In this document: positions 45,340 through 55,094 of the stretch, piece by piece | Position numbering within the stretch: the first letter of the stretch is position 1 | How the letters are laid out: every line of letters begins with the position of its first letter | From: Alkalicoccobacillus plakortidis | GTDB taxonomy: Bacteria; Bacillota; Bacilli; Bacillales; Bacillaceae_D | DNA length: 64,000 nt | Direction of reading: 5' to 3' | NCBI RefSeq assembly: GCF_023703085.1 | Contig: NZ_JAMQJY010000001.1 | Coordinates: 2,294,001 to 2,358,000, forward strand | Made by a program: the position numbers and the translations under genes | The notes under the pieces: model-generated | The model's database searches: none | The model's input: the letters and a program-made list of their open reading frames with translations, nothing else | What the model was told of the DNA's origin: nothing

Positions 45340-46755
45340 TTACACTCGTTCTGCTAAGGCTGAGTTTCTTAATTGCTCGCTGTATTTAGCTCTTTTAATA
45401 TACGTTCCATCTCCTATCGTTCCTTTGTACGTATCATCCTGGATAATGACTTTTCCTTTTGAGAGCACCGTTTGTACCACCCCTTTTACCCGTTTGCCTT
45501 CAAACGCGTTATAATCAACTTTCATATGATGAGTTTCACTTGAAATCGTTCGAACAGTAAAAGGGTCAAAGATAACAAGGTCTGCATCTGCACCTACGGA
45601 GATCGTCCCCTTTTTTGGATAGAGTCCAAAAAGCTTTGCCGCACGCGTTGAGGTAATGTCCACAAATTGGTTTAGGCTAATTCTGCCCTCCGCGACGCCT
45701 TCTGAATAGAGAATACTCATACGATCTTCTATCATCGGTCCACCATTTGGTATCTTGGTAAAATCATCAATGCCTAGACTTTTCTGGCCTTTAAAGTCAA
45801 AGGAACATTGATCACTTCCAATCGTCTGCAAAGCCCCTGTGCGTAATGCATTCCATAAGACCTCTTGATGCTTTTTCTCACGCAAAGGCGGTGACCACAC
45901 ATATTTAGCTCCTTCAAAATCCGGTTTTCTCAGATCATCTAGATCAAGAGTTAGATACTGCGGACATGTCTCTCCCCATACATCCGCACCCTTACGACGG
46001 GCTGATTCGATTTGTTTCACTGCTTCTTCACAGCTTACATGAACAACATATAGCTGCGAGCCAGCAAGTGATGTGAGCTGACACGCACGTCCGGTCGCTT
46101 CGCCTTCTGCTTCAACAGGTCGAGTCAGTGCATGATAAATCGGATCTGTTTGACCGTTTGCTAATGCTTCTTTGGTCAAATAATCAATGACGTCTCCATT
46201 TTCCGCGTGCACCATCACAAGTGCTCCTAATTCCTTTGCTTTTATAAGCGTTTGAAACAAGGTGGCATCATCTGCCTGGAAGACATTTTTGTAAGCCATA
46301 AATACTTTAAAAGATGTGATACCATCCTCTTGGATAACAGAAGGTAATTCTGCTAATACATCTTCTGTCATTTCACCAATCATGAGGTGAAAACTATAAT
46401 CAATCGCTGCTTTTCCTTTTGATTTTTCATGCCATGTCTTAATCGCGTTTTTGAGTGGCTTTCCCTTCTCTGTTAAACAAAAATCAACGACTGTGGTTGT
46501 CCCTCCAAATGCAGCCGCAGTTGTTCCTGATGTAAAATCATCCTTTGTCACTGTGCCTCCAAAAGGCATATCTAAATGTGTATGAGGATCTACTCCTCCA
46601 GGAAATACATAACAACCTTCCGCTTCAATGACATCTGCTCCTTCTAGTGGAAAGTCCCTGCCAATCGCCGCTATCTGCTCACCTTCAATTAATAGATCTG
46701 CTTCAAATGTATCCGATGCCGTTACAATAATGCCGTTTTGAATGATTGTTCTCAT
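45340..46755 (-). CDS. hydA: Dihydropyrimidinase (hydantoinase)
   Basis: A 471-residue amidohydrolase with HTHLDMPFGG (metal His pair), the carbamylated Lys in FKVFMAYKN, MVHAENGDVI, VHVSCEEA and the Asp in GSDQCSFD. Dihydropyrimidinase opens dihydrouracil or dihydrothymine to the N-carbamoyl beta-amino acid. GGAGG precedes the ATG, and the gene lies eleven bases after preA. Confidence 0.93.
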   Translation of the reverse strand: MRTIIQNGIIVTASDTFEADLLIEGEQIAAIGRDFPLEGADVIEAEGCYVFPGGVDPHTHLDMPFGGTVTKDDFTSGTTAAAFGGTTTVVDFCLTEKGKPLKNAIKTWHEKSKGKAAIDYSFHLMIGEMTEDVLAELPSVIQEDGITSFKVFMAYKNVFQADDATLFQTLIKAKELGALVMVHAENGDVIDYLTKEALANGQTDPIYHALTRPVEAEGEATGRACQLTSLAGSQLYVVHVSCEEAVKQIESARRKGADVWGETCPQYLTLDLDDLRKPDFEGAKYVWSPPLREKKHQEVLWNALRTGALQTIGSDQCSFDFKGQKSLGIDDFTKIPNGGPMIEDRMSILYSEGVAEGRISLNQFVDITSTRAAKLFGLYPKKGTISVGADADLVIFDPFTVRTISSETHHMKVDYNAFEGKRVKGVVQTVLSKGKVIIQDDTYKGTIGDGTYIKRAKYSEQLRNSALAERV

Positions 46756-46766
46756 CGCTTTCCCTC

Positions 46767-48041
46767 CTAAGAATTAGACACATGTAATGACTTCATTGCT
46801 CGCTGCCTGTCATTCCAAGATAGTGGTGGTAGCCCGTTTGCTATTGTGACCATATCAATGGCACCATCAACAGGACACACAATCGAACAAAGATTACAGC
46901 CTACACATTCATCTTCGTCAACCATTAAGTATGATGCGCCCGTTCCATCCTTGTACCTGCTAATACATTGATGAGCGGTATCTTCGCATGCTATTTGACA
47001 CTTATTACAGTTAATACAGGTCTCTGTATTGATTCGAGCGACAATTTGGTGATTCAGATTCACATTGCCCCAATCTGAATATTTGTGTACAGAACGCCCA
47101 ATTAGCTGCTGGACTGAATCGAGTCCTTTTTCATCTAAATAGTTACTTAATCCATCAATCATATCCTCAACAATTCGGAATCCATGATGCATTGCTGCTG
47201 TACAAACCTGAACATTTGAAGCCCCCATCAGCATAAACTCAACCACGTTCTGCCAATTAGAGATCCCACCAATGCCTGAGATTGGTACAGTTACTCGCTC
47301 ATTTCTGGCACACTCACCAAGCATATGCAGTGCAATCGGTTTAACCGCCGGACCACAATAACCACCATGCGTTCCGATCCCATCTACATTTGGAACGGTG
47401 TCCCATGTATGAATGTCCACCGACGCCAAACTATTTATTGTGTTGATGAGGCTGATCGAGTCTGCACCACCAAGAACAGCCGCCTCTGCCGTTGATGTAA
47501 TATCCGTGATGTTTGGGGTGAGTTTAACAATGACAGGAGTCTCCGCAACCTCTTTAACCCAATAGGTCTGTTGTTCCACCAAGGATGGAACTTGACCAGA
47601 AGCTGCTCCCATGCCTCTCTCAGCCATACCGTGTGGACAGCCAAAGTTCAGCTCTAAGCCGTCTACCCCAATGGCTTCCACTTGCTTTACAATCTCATGC
47701 CACTTCTCCTGCTGTGGCTCAACCATTAACGACGCAACAATCGCTCGATCTGGAAATCGCTTTTTTGTCTCAGCAATCTCACGTAAGTTCACCTCAAGTG
47801 GTCGATCGCTAATAAGCTCAATATTGTTAAAACCAGCCACTCTCTGCCCATTAAATGAAACAGCAGCAAAGCGGGAGGTAGAATTAATAATTGGTTCGCC
47901 AAGTGTTTTCCAAACTACTCCTCCCCATCCTGCCTCAAACGCACGTTGCACCTGGTAGCCAGAATTAGTTGGTGGCGCGCTTGCCAGCCAAAATGGATTA
48001 GGTGATGCAATTCCTGCAAGATTGCTATATAAATCAGCCAT
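46767..48041 (-). CDS. preA: NAD-dependent dihydropyrimidine dehydrogenase subunit PreA
   Basis: A 424-residue protein: a dihydroorotate-dehydrogenase-like FMN barrel (IASPNPFWLASAPPTNSG, LELNFGCPHGM, VIVKLTPNITDI, ISGIGGISNW) followed by two 4Fe-4S ferredoxin motifs (CINCNKCQIACEDTAHQC and CVGCNLCSIVCPVDGA). With PreT it reduces uracil and thymine to the dihydro forms using NADH. AGGAGG precedes the ATG; it starts ten bases after preT. Confidence 0.93.
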   Translation of the reverse strand: MADLYSNLAGIASPNPFWLASAPPTNSGYQVQRAFEAGWGGVVWKTLGEPIINSTSRFAAVSFNGQRVAGFNNIELISDRPLEVNLREIAETKKRFPDRAIVASLMVEPQQEKWHEIVKQVEAIGVDGLELNFGCPHGMAERGMGAASGQVPSLVEQQTYWVKEVAETPVIVKLTPNITDITSTAEAAVLGGADSISLINTINSLASVDIHTWDTVPNVDGIGTHGGYCGPAVKPIALHMLGECARNERVTVPISGIGGISNWQNVVEFMLMGASNVQVCTAAMHHGFRIVEDMIDGLSNYLDEKGLDSVQQLIGRSVHKYSDWGNVNLNHQIVARINTETCINCNKCQIACEDTAHQCISRYKDGTGASYLMVDEDECVGCNLCSIVCPVDGAIDMVTIANGLPPLSWNDRQRAMKSLHVSNS

Positions 48042-48051
48042 AAACTACCTC

Positions 48052-49411
48052 CTACGCACTAGTTTCTGCTCGTTGTCCCATTAGCTTTTGATGAACGCCA
48101 TAAGCCGTTTGCTTTCCTTGCTCCGCTGCAGAGACGACCATCGCTTCACCTTGCCCATTTCCAAAAATCACATCCCCACAGGCAAATATCCCGCTGACGG
48201 ACGTTTCTAAAGTCTCTTGATCGACTTCGATCACACCATAAGTGGTTTTTATACCTGCCTTTTGTAGCCAGTCTGTATAGCGAGACTGACCAATGGCACG
48301 GATGACAAAATCAACGTCAAGCGAGTGACTCCGTTTGGTCGGAATTGCTCTGCGCCTGCCATCCACATCTGGCTCTGCAAGCTCCATATCTACACATTCA
48401 ATCGATTGCACTCTACCTGATTGATCACCATTAATCTTTGTTGGAGAAGTCAACCAACGAAACTCCACGCCATCTTGTTTGGCAAACTCATACTCAAAGT
48501 CGTAAGCAGTCATTTCTTCAGCCGTTCTCCGGTAAAGTATTTTTACGTTTTTTGCCCCTAGTCGAGTGGCACAAGTTGCTCCATCGATGGCAGTATTGCC
48601 AGCTCCAATCACCACTCCACTTTTTCCAATAAACTGATTAGAGAGCTGACCGTTTTTGGTAGCCTTTACAAATTCAACGGCATCATAAACTCCTTCAAGT
48701 TCTTCTCCTTCAATCTTTAAAAGAGGAACAGATGACATACCAATTGCGAGGATCACGGCATCAAATGTTTTGGTGAGTGTACGCAAATCGATATCCCTTC
48801 CGACTTTTGTATTTGTATGAATCGTGACACCAACTGATTTCACCTGTTCTACTTCCCAGAAAGACACTTGTTTCGGTAGTCGGAACGAGACAATGCCATA
48901 CGTGTTAAGACCTCCCGCTTCCGCTTCAGCCTCATATATCGCGACTTCATAACCCATCACAGCTAGTTCTCTGGCCGCTGATAATCCAGCTTGGACCTCC
49001 GCCTACAATAGCCACGGATTTACCTTTTGCATGTCCTGCCTTAAAAAGGACCTTTTCATTTTGCATTGCCCAATCCGTCGCATAACGCTGTAGTTTGCCA
49101 ATTAAGATCGGTTTAGTTGATTCATTAAGGACACAGGACCCCTCACACAGCTCTTCTGTTGGACAAACTCTTGCGCAGCTTGCCCCAACTGGGTTAGCTT
49201 CCATAATCGTGCGCGCCGAACCAAGCAAATTATCCGTCGTAATTTTTTTGATAAACGACGGAATATCAATACCCGTTGGACACGCGGTTATACAGGGTGC
49301 ATCATAGCAATACAAACAGCGACTTGCTTCCTCAAACGCTTCCTGAGCCGATAATGGCAGCTCCACTTCCTCAAAATTCAAACGCAACCTGTCTAGGTGA
49401 TTCTCATTCAT
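48052..49411 (-). CDS. preT: Dihydropyrimidine dehydrogenase subunit PreT, frameshifted
   Basis: About 452 residues. The N-terminal domain carries the Cys sets for 4Fe-4S clusters (CLYCYDAPCITACPTGIDI, CARVCPTEELCEG), then the FAD site VAIVGGGPAGLSAARELA and the NAD site VVIGAGNTAIDGATCATRLG, ending with FACGDVIFGNGQGEAMV. It passes electrons from NADH to PreA. The frame breaks at GCTTGG 48989-48994 in the FAD loop; dropping one base restores GGGPAGLSAAREL. It is the first gene of the operon, with a promoter upstream. Confidence 0.88.
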
Positions 49412-49462
49412 TTATGATTTCCCCCCATTCGCTGACAACTCCAATTACTATTTCCTACTACT

Positions 49463-49491
49463 ACCATAAAAGCGCAATATTCAGACATCAA
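49463..49491 (-). promoter_or_regulatory. Probable promoter of the pyrimidine-degradation operon
   Basis: On the minus strand TTGATG (49486-49491), 17 bases and TATGGT (49463-49468), about 50 bases before preT. No operator was recognised and no regulator gene is adjacent. Confidence 0.5.
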
Positions 49492-49708
49492 CGACCTTGT
49501 TAGATAATGTGATAGATAATTTGGTATAACTGCATGTCGACCATTTAATTAGATCAAATCTGACATAATTCGCACCCTAATAGCGAAAGATTGACAGATA
49601 TTGATCCTAGCTGATTATTAGATTTTCACAAAATGATGACATCTTATTTGGAATATGCGGTATCGTACGTGGTATGATGAAGTATACAACTATTTCGGGG
49701 GTGTCACT

Positions 49709-50620
49709 TTGGGCAAGCGTATTCTACTCTTTTTATTAACCAATATTTTGATTATGACAACCGTTGTCATCGTTTGGGGATTACTTGTTAATTTCACAAG
49801 CCTTGATTTAAACTTTAGAAATGACAGCGCACTAGGCATCAATCTTCCTGCTGTGATGATCTTTAGTTTGATTATTGGTTTTGGGGGAGCCTTCATTTCA
49901 TTGGCTATGTCAAGATGGGTAGCCAAAATGATGATGAAAGTAAAAGTCTTGAATCCAGACGAATCACTTACACAAGCAGAACGTGCCATCGTTGAGAAGG
50001 TTCATCGCCTTTCACGCGCAGCTGGTTTGGCTCACATGCCAGAAGTTGGGATTTATCAGTCAGCTGAGGTTAACGCCTTCGCAACTGGCCCATCAAAAAA
50101 ACGTTCATTAGTAGCCGTATCTTCAGGCTTACTTCAAACGATGGATGATGCTGCAGTTGAGGGTGTAATCGCTCACGAGGTTGCTCACGTAGCAAACGGA
50201 GACATGGTTACCATGACCCTACTTCAAGGCGTTGTGAATACATTTGTTGTATTCTTATCACGAGTAATCGCAATGATCGCTTCTCGTTTTGTCCGTCCAG
50301 AATTACAGTTTGTTGTGCAATTTGCAGCGATCATTATTCTGCAAATTCTCTTCTCGATTCTTGGTAGTATGGTTGTCAGCGCCTACTCACGCCATCGTGA
50401 ATTTCACGCAGACCGTGGCGGGGCAGACCTTGCTGGTAACGACAAAATGATTCATGCACTCCGTTCATTAAAACAATACGCTAATCGCGCTGTTGCAAAT
50501 GATCGTACCGATGATTCAGCCATTCAAACAATGAAAATTAGTGGTAAGGGCGGAATGATGAAACTTTTATCTACTCACCCTGACCTAAATGATCGTATCG
50601 CTCGTTTAGAGCAACGTTAA
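49709..50620 (+). CDS. htpX: HtpX-type membrane zinc protease
   Basis: A 303-residue M48B protease: two N-terminal helices ([15 protein letters not shown] and [19 protein letters not shown]), [10 protein letters not shown] with the zinc ligands, two later helices, and the third ligand Glu in [13 protein letters not shown]. It degrades damaged membrane proteins. The TTG at 49709 (GKRILLF start) has GGGGGTG five bases upstream and matches the usual HtpX N-terminus; an ATG 54 bases earlier lacks a site. A terminator follows. Confidence 0.93.
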   Translation: MGKRILLFLLTNILIMTTVVIVWGLLVNFTSLDLNFRNDSALGINLPAVMIFSLIIGFGGAFISLAMSRWVAKMMMKVKVLNPDESLTQAERAIVEKVHRLSRAAGLAHMPEVGIYQSAEVNAFATGPSKKRSLVAVSSGLLQTMDDAAVEGVIAHEVAHVANGDMVTMTLLQGVVNTFVVFLSRVIAMIASRFVRPELQFVVQFAAIIILQILFSILGSMVVSAYSRHREFHADRGGADLAGNDKMIHALRSLKQYANRAVANDRTDDSAIQTMKISGKGGMMKLLSTHPDLNDRIARLEQR

Positions 50621-50631
50621 TATTGAGGAAG

Positions 50632-50658
50632 CGACTCCATGATTGGGGTCGTTTTTTT
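50632..50658 (+). terminator. Terminator after htpX
   Basis: CGACTCC pairs with GGGGTCG (one G-T) over a 6-nt loop, followed by seven T. Confidence 0.85.
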
Positions 50659-50684
50659 GTGTGGGTTGGGGCTGGCGGGGCGCG

Positions 50685-50935
50685 GAGGCGTTTAGCAAGA
50701 GAGATTCGCGTGAAGGCAAGACGGACAGAAGATTTGGCAAGAGGGATGGATGTTTTAGCAAGACGAAAAAGCGTTAGCAAGACAAATAGCCATTTAAATA
50801 AGACCGATACGACCTGGAGCAAGAACTCCCCCTCCTCACCAAGATCTCTGCTCCCTCCATCAAGAACTACTCCTCCTTACCAAGACACCAGCTCCCTCCA
50901 TCAAGAACTACTCCTCCTTACCAAGACCAATTTCG
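50685..50935. repeat. Second degenerate ~20-bp repeat array
   Basis: About twelve units of 19-22 bp share a central YRGCAAGA / ACCAAGA core (for example GTTTAGCAAGA, AAGGCAAGAC, TTTAGCAAGACG). The last four form two near-identical 41-bp copies (CTCCCTCCATCAAGAACTAC then TCCTCCTTACCAAGACA). Sequence composition shifts from purine-rich to pyrimidine-rich along the array. It is noncoding and lies between two terminators. Period and layout resemble the array at 38.5 kb, but the core differs. Confidence 0.75.
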
Positions 50936-50957
50936 TCGCCATTTCTCATCCCCCCAA

Positions 50958-50997
50958 AAAAACGAGCACTACCCCAAATTGGGCTGTGCTCGTTTTA
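50958..50997. terminator. Bidirectional terminator downstream of a small gene
   Basis: AAAACGAGCAC pairs with GTGCTCGTTTT, with an inner CCCAAATTGGG pairing, and seven A/T outside. It serves the 49-residue gene on the minus strand. Confidence 0.83.
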
Positions 50998-51032
50998 TCT
51001 ATTCAGAACTTTATTGCTCATTCACGCACTAT

Positions 51033-51182
51033 CTATGTGTCTTTAAGTACCTTTTCTAAATGATTGATATCATCTTTTATCACGTTGGAGAAGCGAGTCT
51101 CTTTTTCGGTCATTTTCGCTCTTAACATTTTAAGAAAATCCAATTCCCGTTGAAATAGTTCTCGCTCTATGCGATCAATCAT
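51033..51182 (-). CDS. Small helical protein, 49 residues
   Basis: A short gene with ATG 51182, GAGGAG seven bases upstream, TAG at 51033 and a terminator 35 bases past it. The product (MIDRIERELFQRELDFLKML, ending NHLEKVLKDT) is one long charged amphipathic helix with heptad spacing of Leu/Ile/Phe, so a coiled coil or dimer is expected. I recognise no family. Such small acidic-basic helices occur as anti-regulators or scaffold peptides in bacilli. Confidence 0.65.
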   Translation of the reverse strand: MIDRIERELFQRELDFLKMLRAKMTEKETRFSNVIKDDINHLEKVLKDT

Positions 51183-51264
51183 AGATATTCTCCTCACTTC
51201 AAATAATGGCTGATTTCTATACTATCTCTATAACCATTTATGGGAAGGTAGAAACATGATCTAG

Positions 51265-51295
51265 TAAAAAACCGCAACCAGGTTTGGTCACGGTT
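51265..51295 (-). terminator. Terminator after ubiD
   Basis: On the minus strand AACCGTGACCA pairs with TGGTTGCGGTT (one mismatch or G-T) over a 4-nt loop, followed by six T. Confidence 0.83.
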
Positions 51296-51303
51296 CTCTC
51301 GTT

Positions 51304-53127
51304 TTATGCTTTAAATACACCATTATCCCCGAAAAAACGATCGATTCGACGTTCAACTTCATCGTTTTCGACAAGAGGTGGTGCATGATGTGGCTTAATT
51401 CTTGCATCAATAATGACTGCATCACATCCCCAGTGCTTATGCTCTGTAAAGCTGTTCACACCATAGATATCATGTGATGGATTGCTTCTTGTAAATGTGG
51501 TCCAGAGGAAGTTATCCTTAGTCTCGCTTACGAAACGACTATCATCGGCCAAAATAAGCAACGGACATGAGCTTAAGCTACCTGCTTCAGCTAATTCTTT
51601 TGTCAGTTGCTCAAGCTCTTGAGCTGCTTGATCGTAACTAACAAACGGGTTCAATTCAAAACTAACAACTCCCGGTGTGACAAGTTCCGCATTTTTTACA
51701 GATTGAAGCGCTACGAGTTCTTCTGGTACTGAGCCACAAAGAGTACGTTTTTTCTCACCATACGCAGCAAATACAACCTTACTTCCGCTATTTAAACCCG
51801 TTCCGCTATAATCGAGTGTATCAATGGTTGTATTTGTATAGAAGTGAAGATCGCGCCGAAGATCCATTCGTTCTAAGACATACCGCAAAAAGGCTAGCTC
51901 ATCATGTGTACTAATTGGCTGATCCTCTTCTGCTGTAATAAACAAATACTTCGCCAAGCTCAACTGCCCGAATCCGAGCACTCGGTTAGCAATCGTCAAA
52001 AGTTCTGTTGGCTGCTTAACCTTTTGATAAGGCGTATACCGTTCACTTCCTAGTGCAAATAAAAGCGGGTGCACACCGGCTGCATCAACAGCATGAACCT
52101 CTTTCACACCAGGGAGTTCTTGGGTGACAGCTTTTCCTGTTAACTCATGAATAATTGCACCAAAGCTGGTATCCTCTTGCGGAGGACGGCCCACCACGGT
52201 AAATGGCCAGATTGCATTTTGTTTTGCATATACTTTATGAACCTTCAGAACCGGAAATTCATGAATTAAGCTGTAATAACCAAGATGGTCACCAAACGGA
52301 CCCTCTGGTTTTGTTTCATCCGGATAAATTTCACCGGTAATCACAAAATCAGCGTCATGACTAACACAGTAGCCATCTTCATAGCTATAGCGGAATCTAC
52401 GTCCCGCCAATAGCCCAGCAAACAGCGTTTCGCTTAATCCTTCTGGTAGCGGCATCACTGCAGAGAGAGTATGTGCAGGTGGTCCACCAACAAAAATACT
52501 AACTTTGAGTGGCTCTCCTTTTTTAGCTGCCTCTGTTTGGTGCACTCCAATACCTCGTTGAATCTGGTAATGAAGCCCAATTTCTTTATTAGGCTCGTAT
52601 TCATTTCCTGTTAACTGTACTCTATACATGCCAACATTGGCACTTTTTATACCAGGATTAGATGGGTCTTCACTATATACTTGTGGCAAAGTAACAAATG
52701 CCCCTCCATCCATTGGCCAGGAATGAATTGGTGGCAAATCAGAAATTGAGATTTCCTCAAATCCAGCGCCAGAAAGACTTGATTTCTTTTGCGGCAAAGC
52801 CTTGAGTGCAGCCAGTCCCTTACCTGCATTCTTAATCGGGTGTTTGGCCGCCTTCATTGGATCATCACGTAATTCTACTAACTCTTTAATATCCTCCCAA
52901 TTTTTTCGGAACATAAATTTACTACGTTCGGGAGTACCAAATAAGTTGGAAACGGCACGATATTTTGATCCCTTCACGTTCTCAAACAAGATAGCTGGTC
53001 CACCCTGCTGATAAACTCTACGCTGAATTGAAGCCATCTCAAGATATGGGTCAACCTCTTCTTTTATACGAACAAGATGTCCGTGTTTCTCTAAATCTAT
53101 AATCGTTTCTTCTAGGTTTTGATACAT
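51304..53127 (-). CDS. UbiD family decarboxylase
   Basis: A 607-residue UbiD-like enzyme, longer than E. coli UbiD (about 500), matching the ~600-residue branch. Conserved blocks: AILFENVKGSKYRAVSNLFGT, NVGMYRVQLTG with the prenyl-FMN-binding region, IFVGGPPAHTLSAVMPLPEG, and EGPFGDHLGYYSL with the catalytic acids. Such enzymes need prenylated FMN made by UbiX and (de)carboxylate aromatic or unsaturated acids. No ubiX gene is in the window. The start lacks a clear ribosome site. It follows the uronate operon on the same strand, but the 168-base gap leaves cotranscription open. Confidence 0.85.
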   Translation of the reverse strand: MYQNLEETIIDLEKHGHLVRIKEEVDPYLEMASIQRRVYQQGGPAILFENVKGSKYRAVSNLFGTPERSKFMFRKNWEDIKELVELRDDPMKAAKHPIKNAGKGLAALKALPQKKSSLSGAGFEEISISDLPPIHSWPMDGGAFVTLPQVYSEDPSNPGIKSANVGMYRVQLTGNEYEPNKEIGLHYQIQRGIGVHQTEAAKKGEPLKVSIFVGGPPAHTLSAVMPLPEGLSETLFAGLLAGRRFRYSYEDGYCVSHDADFVITGEIYPDETKPEGPFGDHLGYYSLIHEFPVLKVHKVYAKQNAIWPFTVVGRPPQEDTSFGAIIHELTGKAVTQELPGVKEVHAVDAAGVHPLLFALGSERYTPYQKVKQPTELLTIANRVLGFGQLSLAKYLFITAEEDQPISTHDELAFLRYVLERMDLRRDLHFYTNTTIDTLDYSGTGLNSGSKVVFAAYGEKKRTLCGSVPEELVALQSVKNAELVTPGVVSFELNPFVSYDQAAQELEQLTKELAEAGSLSSCPLLILADDSRFVSETKDNFLWTTFTRSNPSHDIYGVNSFTEHKHWGCDAVIIDARIKPHHAPPLVENDEVERRIDRFFGDNGVFKA

Positions 53128-53295
53128 AGAGTTTTAATTGGAGCACATGTTACCGGCACCCCGTTCCTTTCTGCTGCTCATAAGCGGCTAATCAATATGT
53201 ATCTATCATATCATTAGTCATTACTGCGCTTCCAATGATATTGTATATTACAAAAAACCCTGCTTTCGCAAGGCTTTCAGGATATATAGTACATA

Positions 53296-54053
53296 TTATC
53301 TTCCTAACCAAGCCACCATCAACAGCTAGTGTAAATCCATTTACGTAGTCTGATGCAGAGGAAGCGAGAAATACGACTGCTCCCTGCATGTCTTTAGGTT
53401 GTCCCCATCTTTCTGCAGGGATTCGATCAAGAATTTGTTTACTGCGTGTTCCATCTTCAATTAAAGCCGTATTCATATCTGTTTCCATGTAGCCTGGTGC
53501 AATACAATTTATATTGATTCCATGCTTCGCCCACTCATTTGCTAGTGATTTAGTAAACTGCATCACTGCACCCTTACTTGCTGCATATGCCGGAACTGTG
53601 AGACCACCTTGGAACGATAATAATGAAGCTAAATTAATGATTTTACCGCTTTTTTGTTCAAGCATTCTTTTTCCAACCTTTTGACACAAAAAGAATACAG
53701 CGTTCGCATTCACATCCATAACCATATCCCAATCTTCTTTAGGGAATTCAACAGATGGGTGCCTAGACTGAACACCCGCATTATTTACCAAAATATCAAT
53801 GGATCCCATGCTCTGCTCAATCATATCAAGCAGTTCATCGTATTTATGGTGATCCTGCAAGTCAAAAGCAATACTCAAACCTTTTACACCTAATTCGGCC
53901 ATTTCATCAGCAAACGTATCCTGCTTCACTCTGGAAATAATGACAACATTAGCTCCAAGCATGAGCTAAGCCTTTTGCCATGTCTTTCCCAAGACCTCTA
54001 CTGCCTCCTGTTACGACTGCTACTTTTCCAGTTAAATCGAATAAATTAGACAC
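53296..54053 (-). CDS. kduD: 2-dehydro-3-deoxy-D-gluconate 5-dehydrogenase KduD, two frame breaks
   Basis: An SDR of ~251 residues. Starting at GTG 54053 (GGGGAGG upstream) it reads MSNLFDLTGKVAVVTGGSRG, continues through NNAGVQSRHPS, YAASKGAV with the Tyr-Lys pair, and APGYMETDMNTAL, and ends VDGGWLGR. Two frame breaks both lie in CCAAGC: 53955-53960 (restores AHAGANVV) and 53308-53313 (restores DGGWLGR with stop at 53296, the expected family end). Length after repair equals KduD. It reduces or oxidises 2,5-diketo-3-deoxygluconate to KDG in uronate breakdown. Last gene of the kdu operon. Confidence 0.85.
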
Positions 54054-54055
54054 TC

Positions 54056-55067
54056 TTACGCCTCCCCTGTAAAATCAAATAATACTTTTACGGCATCTGA
54101 TGATTGCGTTAACAAATCAAAGCCCTCTTTTGCCTCTTCTGGGGGTAATGTATGTGTGATAATCGCTTGATATTGATCATGTTTCATTAATAAATCTAAA
54201 GCAATATCAAAATCCTTATCTGTATACACACGAACAAATTGGATTGACAGCTCTTTAAACATTCCTTTTAGTAGATTCACTTCTGCAGGTTTTTTATAGC
54301 CAGCTATGATCACAATCTTACCTCTAACTCTTACAGATTCCATAACATTTGCAAGAACTGCGGGGTGTCCTGCACAATCAAATACACAGTCATACCCTGA
54401 TCCGTTTGTTTGAGTGTTAACAAAATCCATAACAGGAGTATCTAATGGATTAATAGCGACAAACCCTAACTCTTCAGCTTTTTTTAGTCGGTGAGCATTG
54501 GTCTCAACAATAACGACTTCTGATGCACCTGTTGCTCTTAACGTCAAAGCCAGACATAAGCCGATTGTACCTGCTCCAAATACTAATGCACGATCTCCTG
54601 GCGTGTAACCTCCTTGGCGAATCGCATGAACCGTTACAGCAACTGGTTCAGCAAGCGCACCGACCTCAAGTGGCATCTGCTCAGGTAGGGTGACAATATT
54701 TCCAACAGGTACATCAACAAATTCAGCCATTCCACCGTCACAATCAATTCCAATTAGCTTAAGAGTTTCGCAAACATGCGGGTGTCCAGTCGTACACGGT
54801 GTACACTGACCGCAAGAGAGTAATGGGTTAACCGTAACCTTAGTACCAGCAGGAAGGGAAGGGTGTCCATTCTCTATTGTCCCCGAAAATTCATGGCCCA
54901 TCGTTAGATTCTCTTGAGCACGTGGGTGGGTTCCCGCAAAAATACTTAAGTCTGTTCCACAGATTCCAAGCATACGCCGTTCGAATTCGCACAGATTGAG
55001 TAGTAAGCTCTAATTTTTTTTCTTTTGCTATTACCTTTCCGGCTTTTTCATAAACAATCGCTTTCAT
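54056..55067 (-). CDS. Zinc-dependent alcohol/polyol dehydrogenase, frameshifted
   Basis: About 336 residues, medium-chain zinc ADH: catalytic Cys and His in AGICGTDLSIF and GHEFSGTI, structural zinc Cys set in LSCGQCTPCTTGHPHVC, NAD fold VFGAGTIGLCLALTLRATG. It resembles threonine/galactitol/sorbitol dehydrogenases. The frame breaks at CCAAGC 54966-54971; dropping one base gives RTAYAGICGTD and joins the N-terminus MKAIVYEKAGK (ATG 55067 after GGAGG). In this operon it may oxidise a uronate-derived alcohol such as tagaturonate/altronate-type sugars; the substrate is inferred only from context. Confidence 0.85.
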
Positions 55068-55094
55068 TTCTCCACTCCTCCATACATTTCTCTA

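Noticed and set aside
49591..49620. TTGACA-based promoter for htpX
   Set aside because: TTGACA at 49591 has no good -10 box at 16-18 bases; the alternative pair TTGGAA/TATGAT has a 19-base spacer. Neither is convincing.
50623..51063. A 146-residue coding frame over the second repeat array
   Set aside because: It has no ribosome site, begins inside the htpX terminator, runs through the repeats and a second terminator, and gives a low-complexity Arg/Ser/Thr/Pro-rich product.
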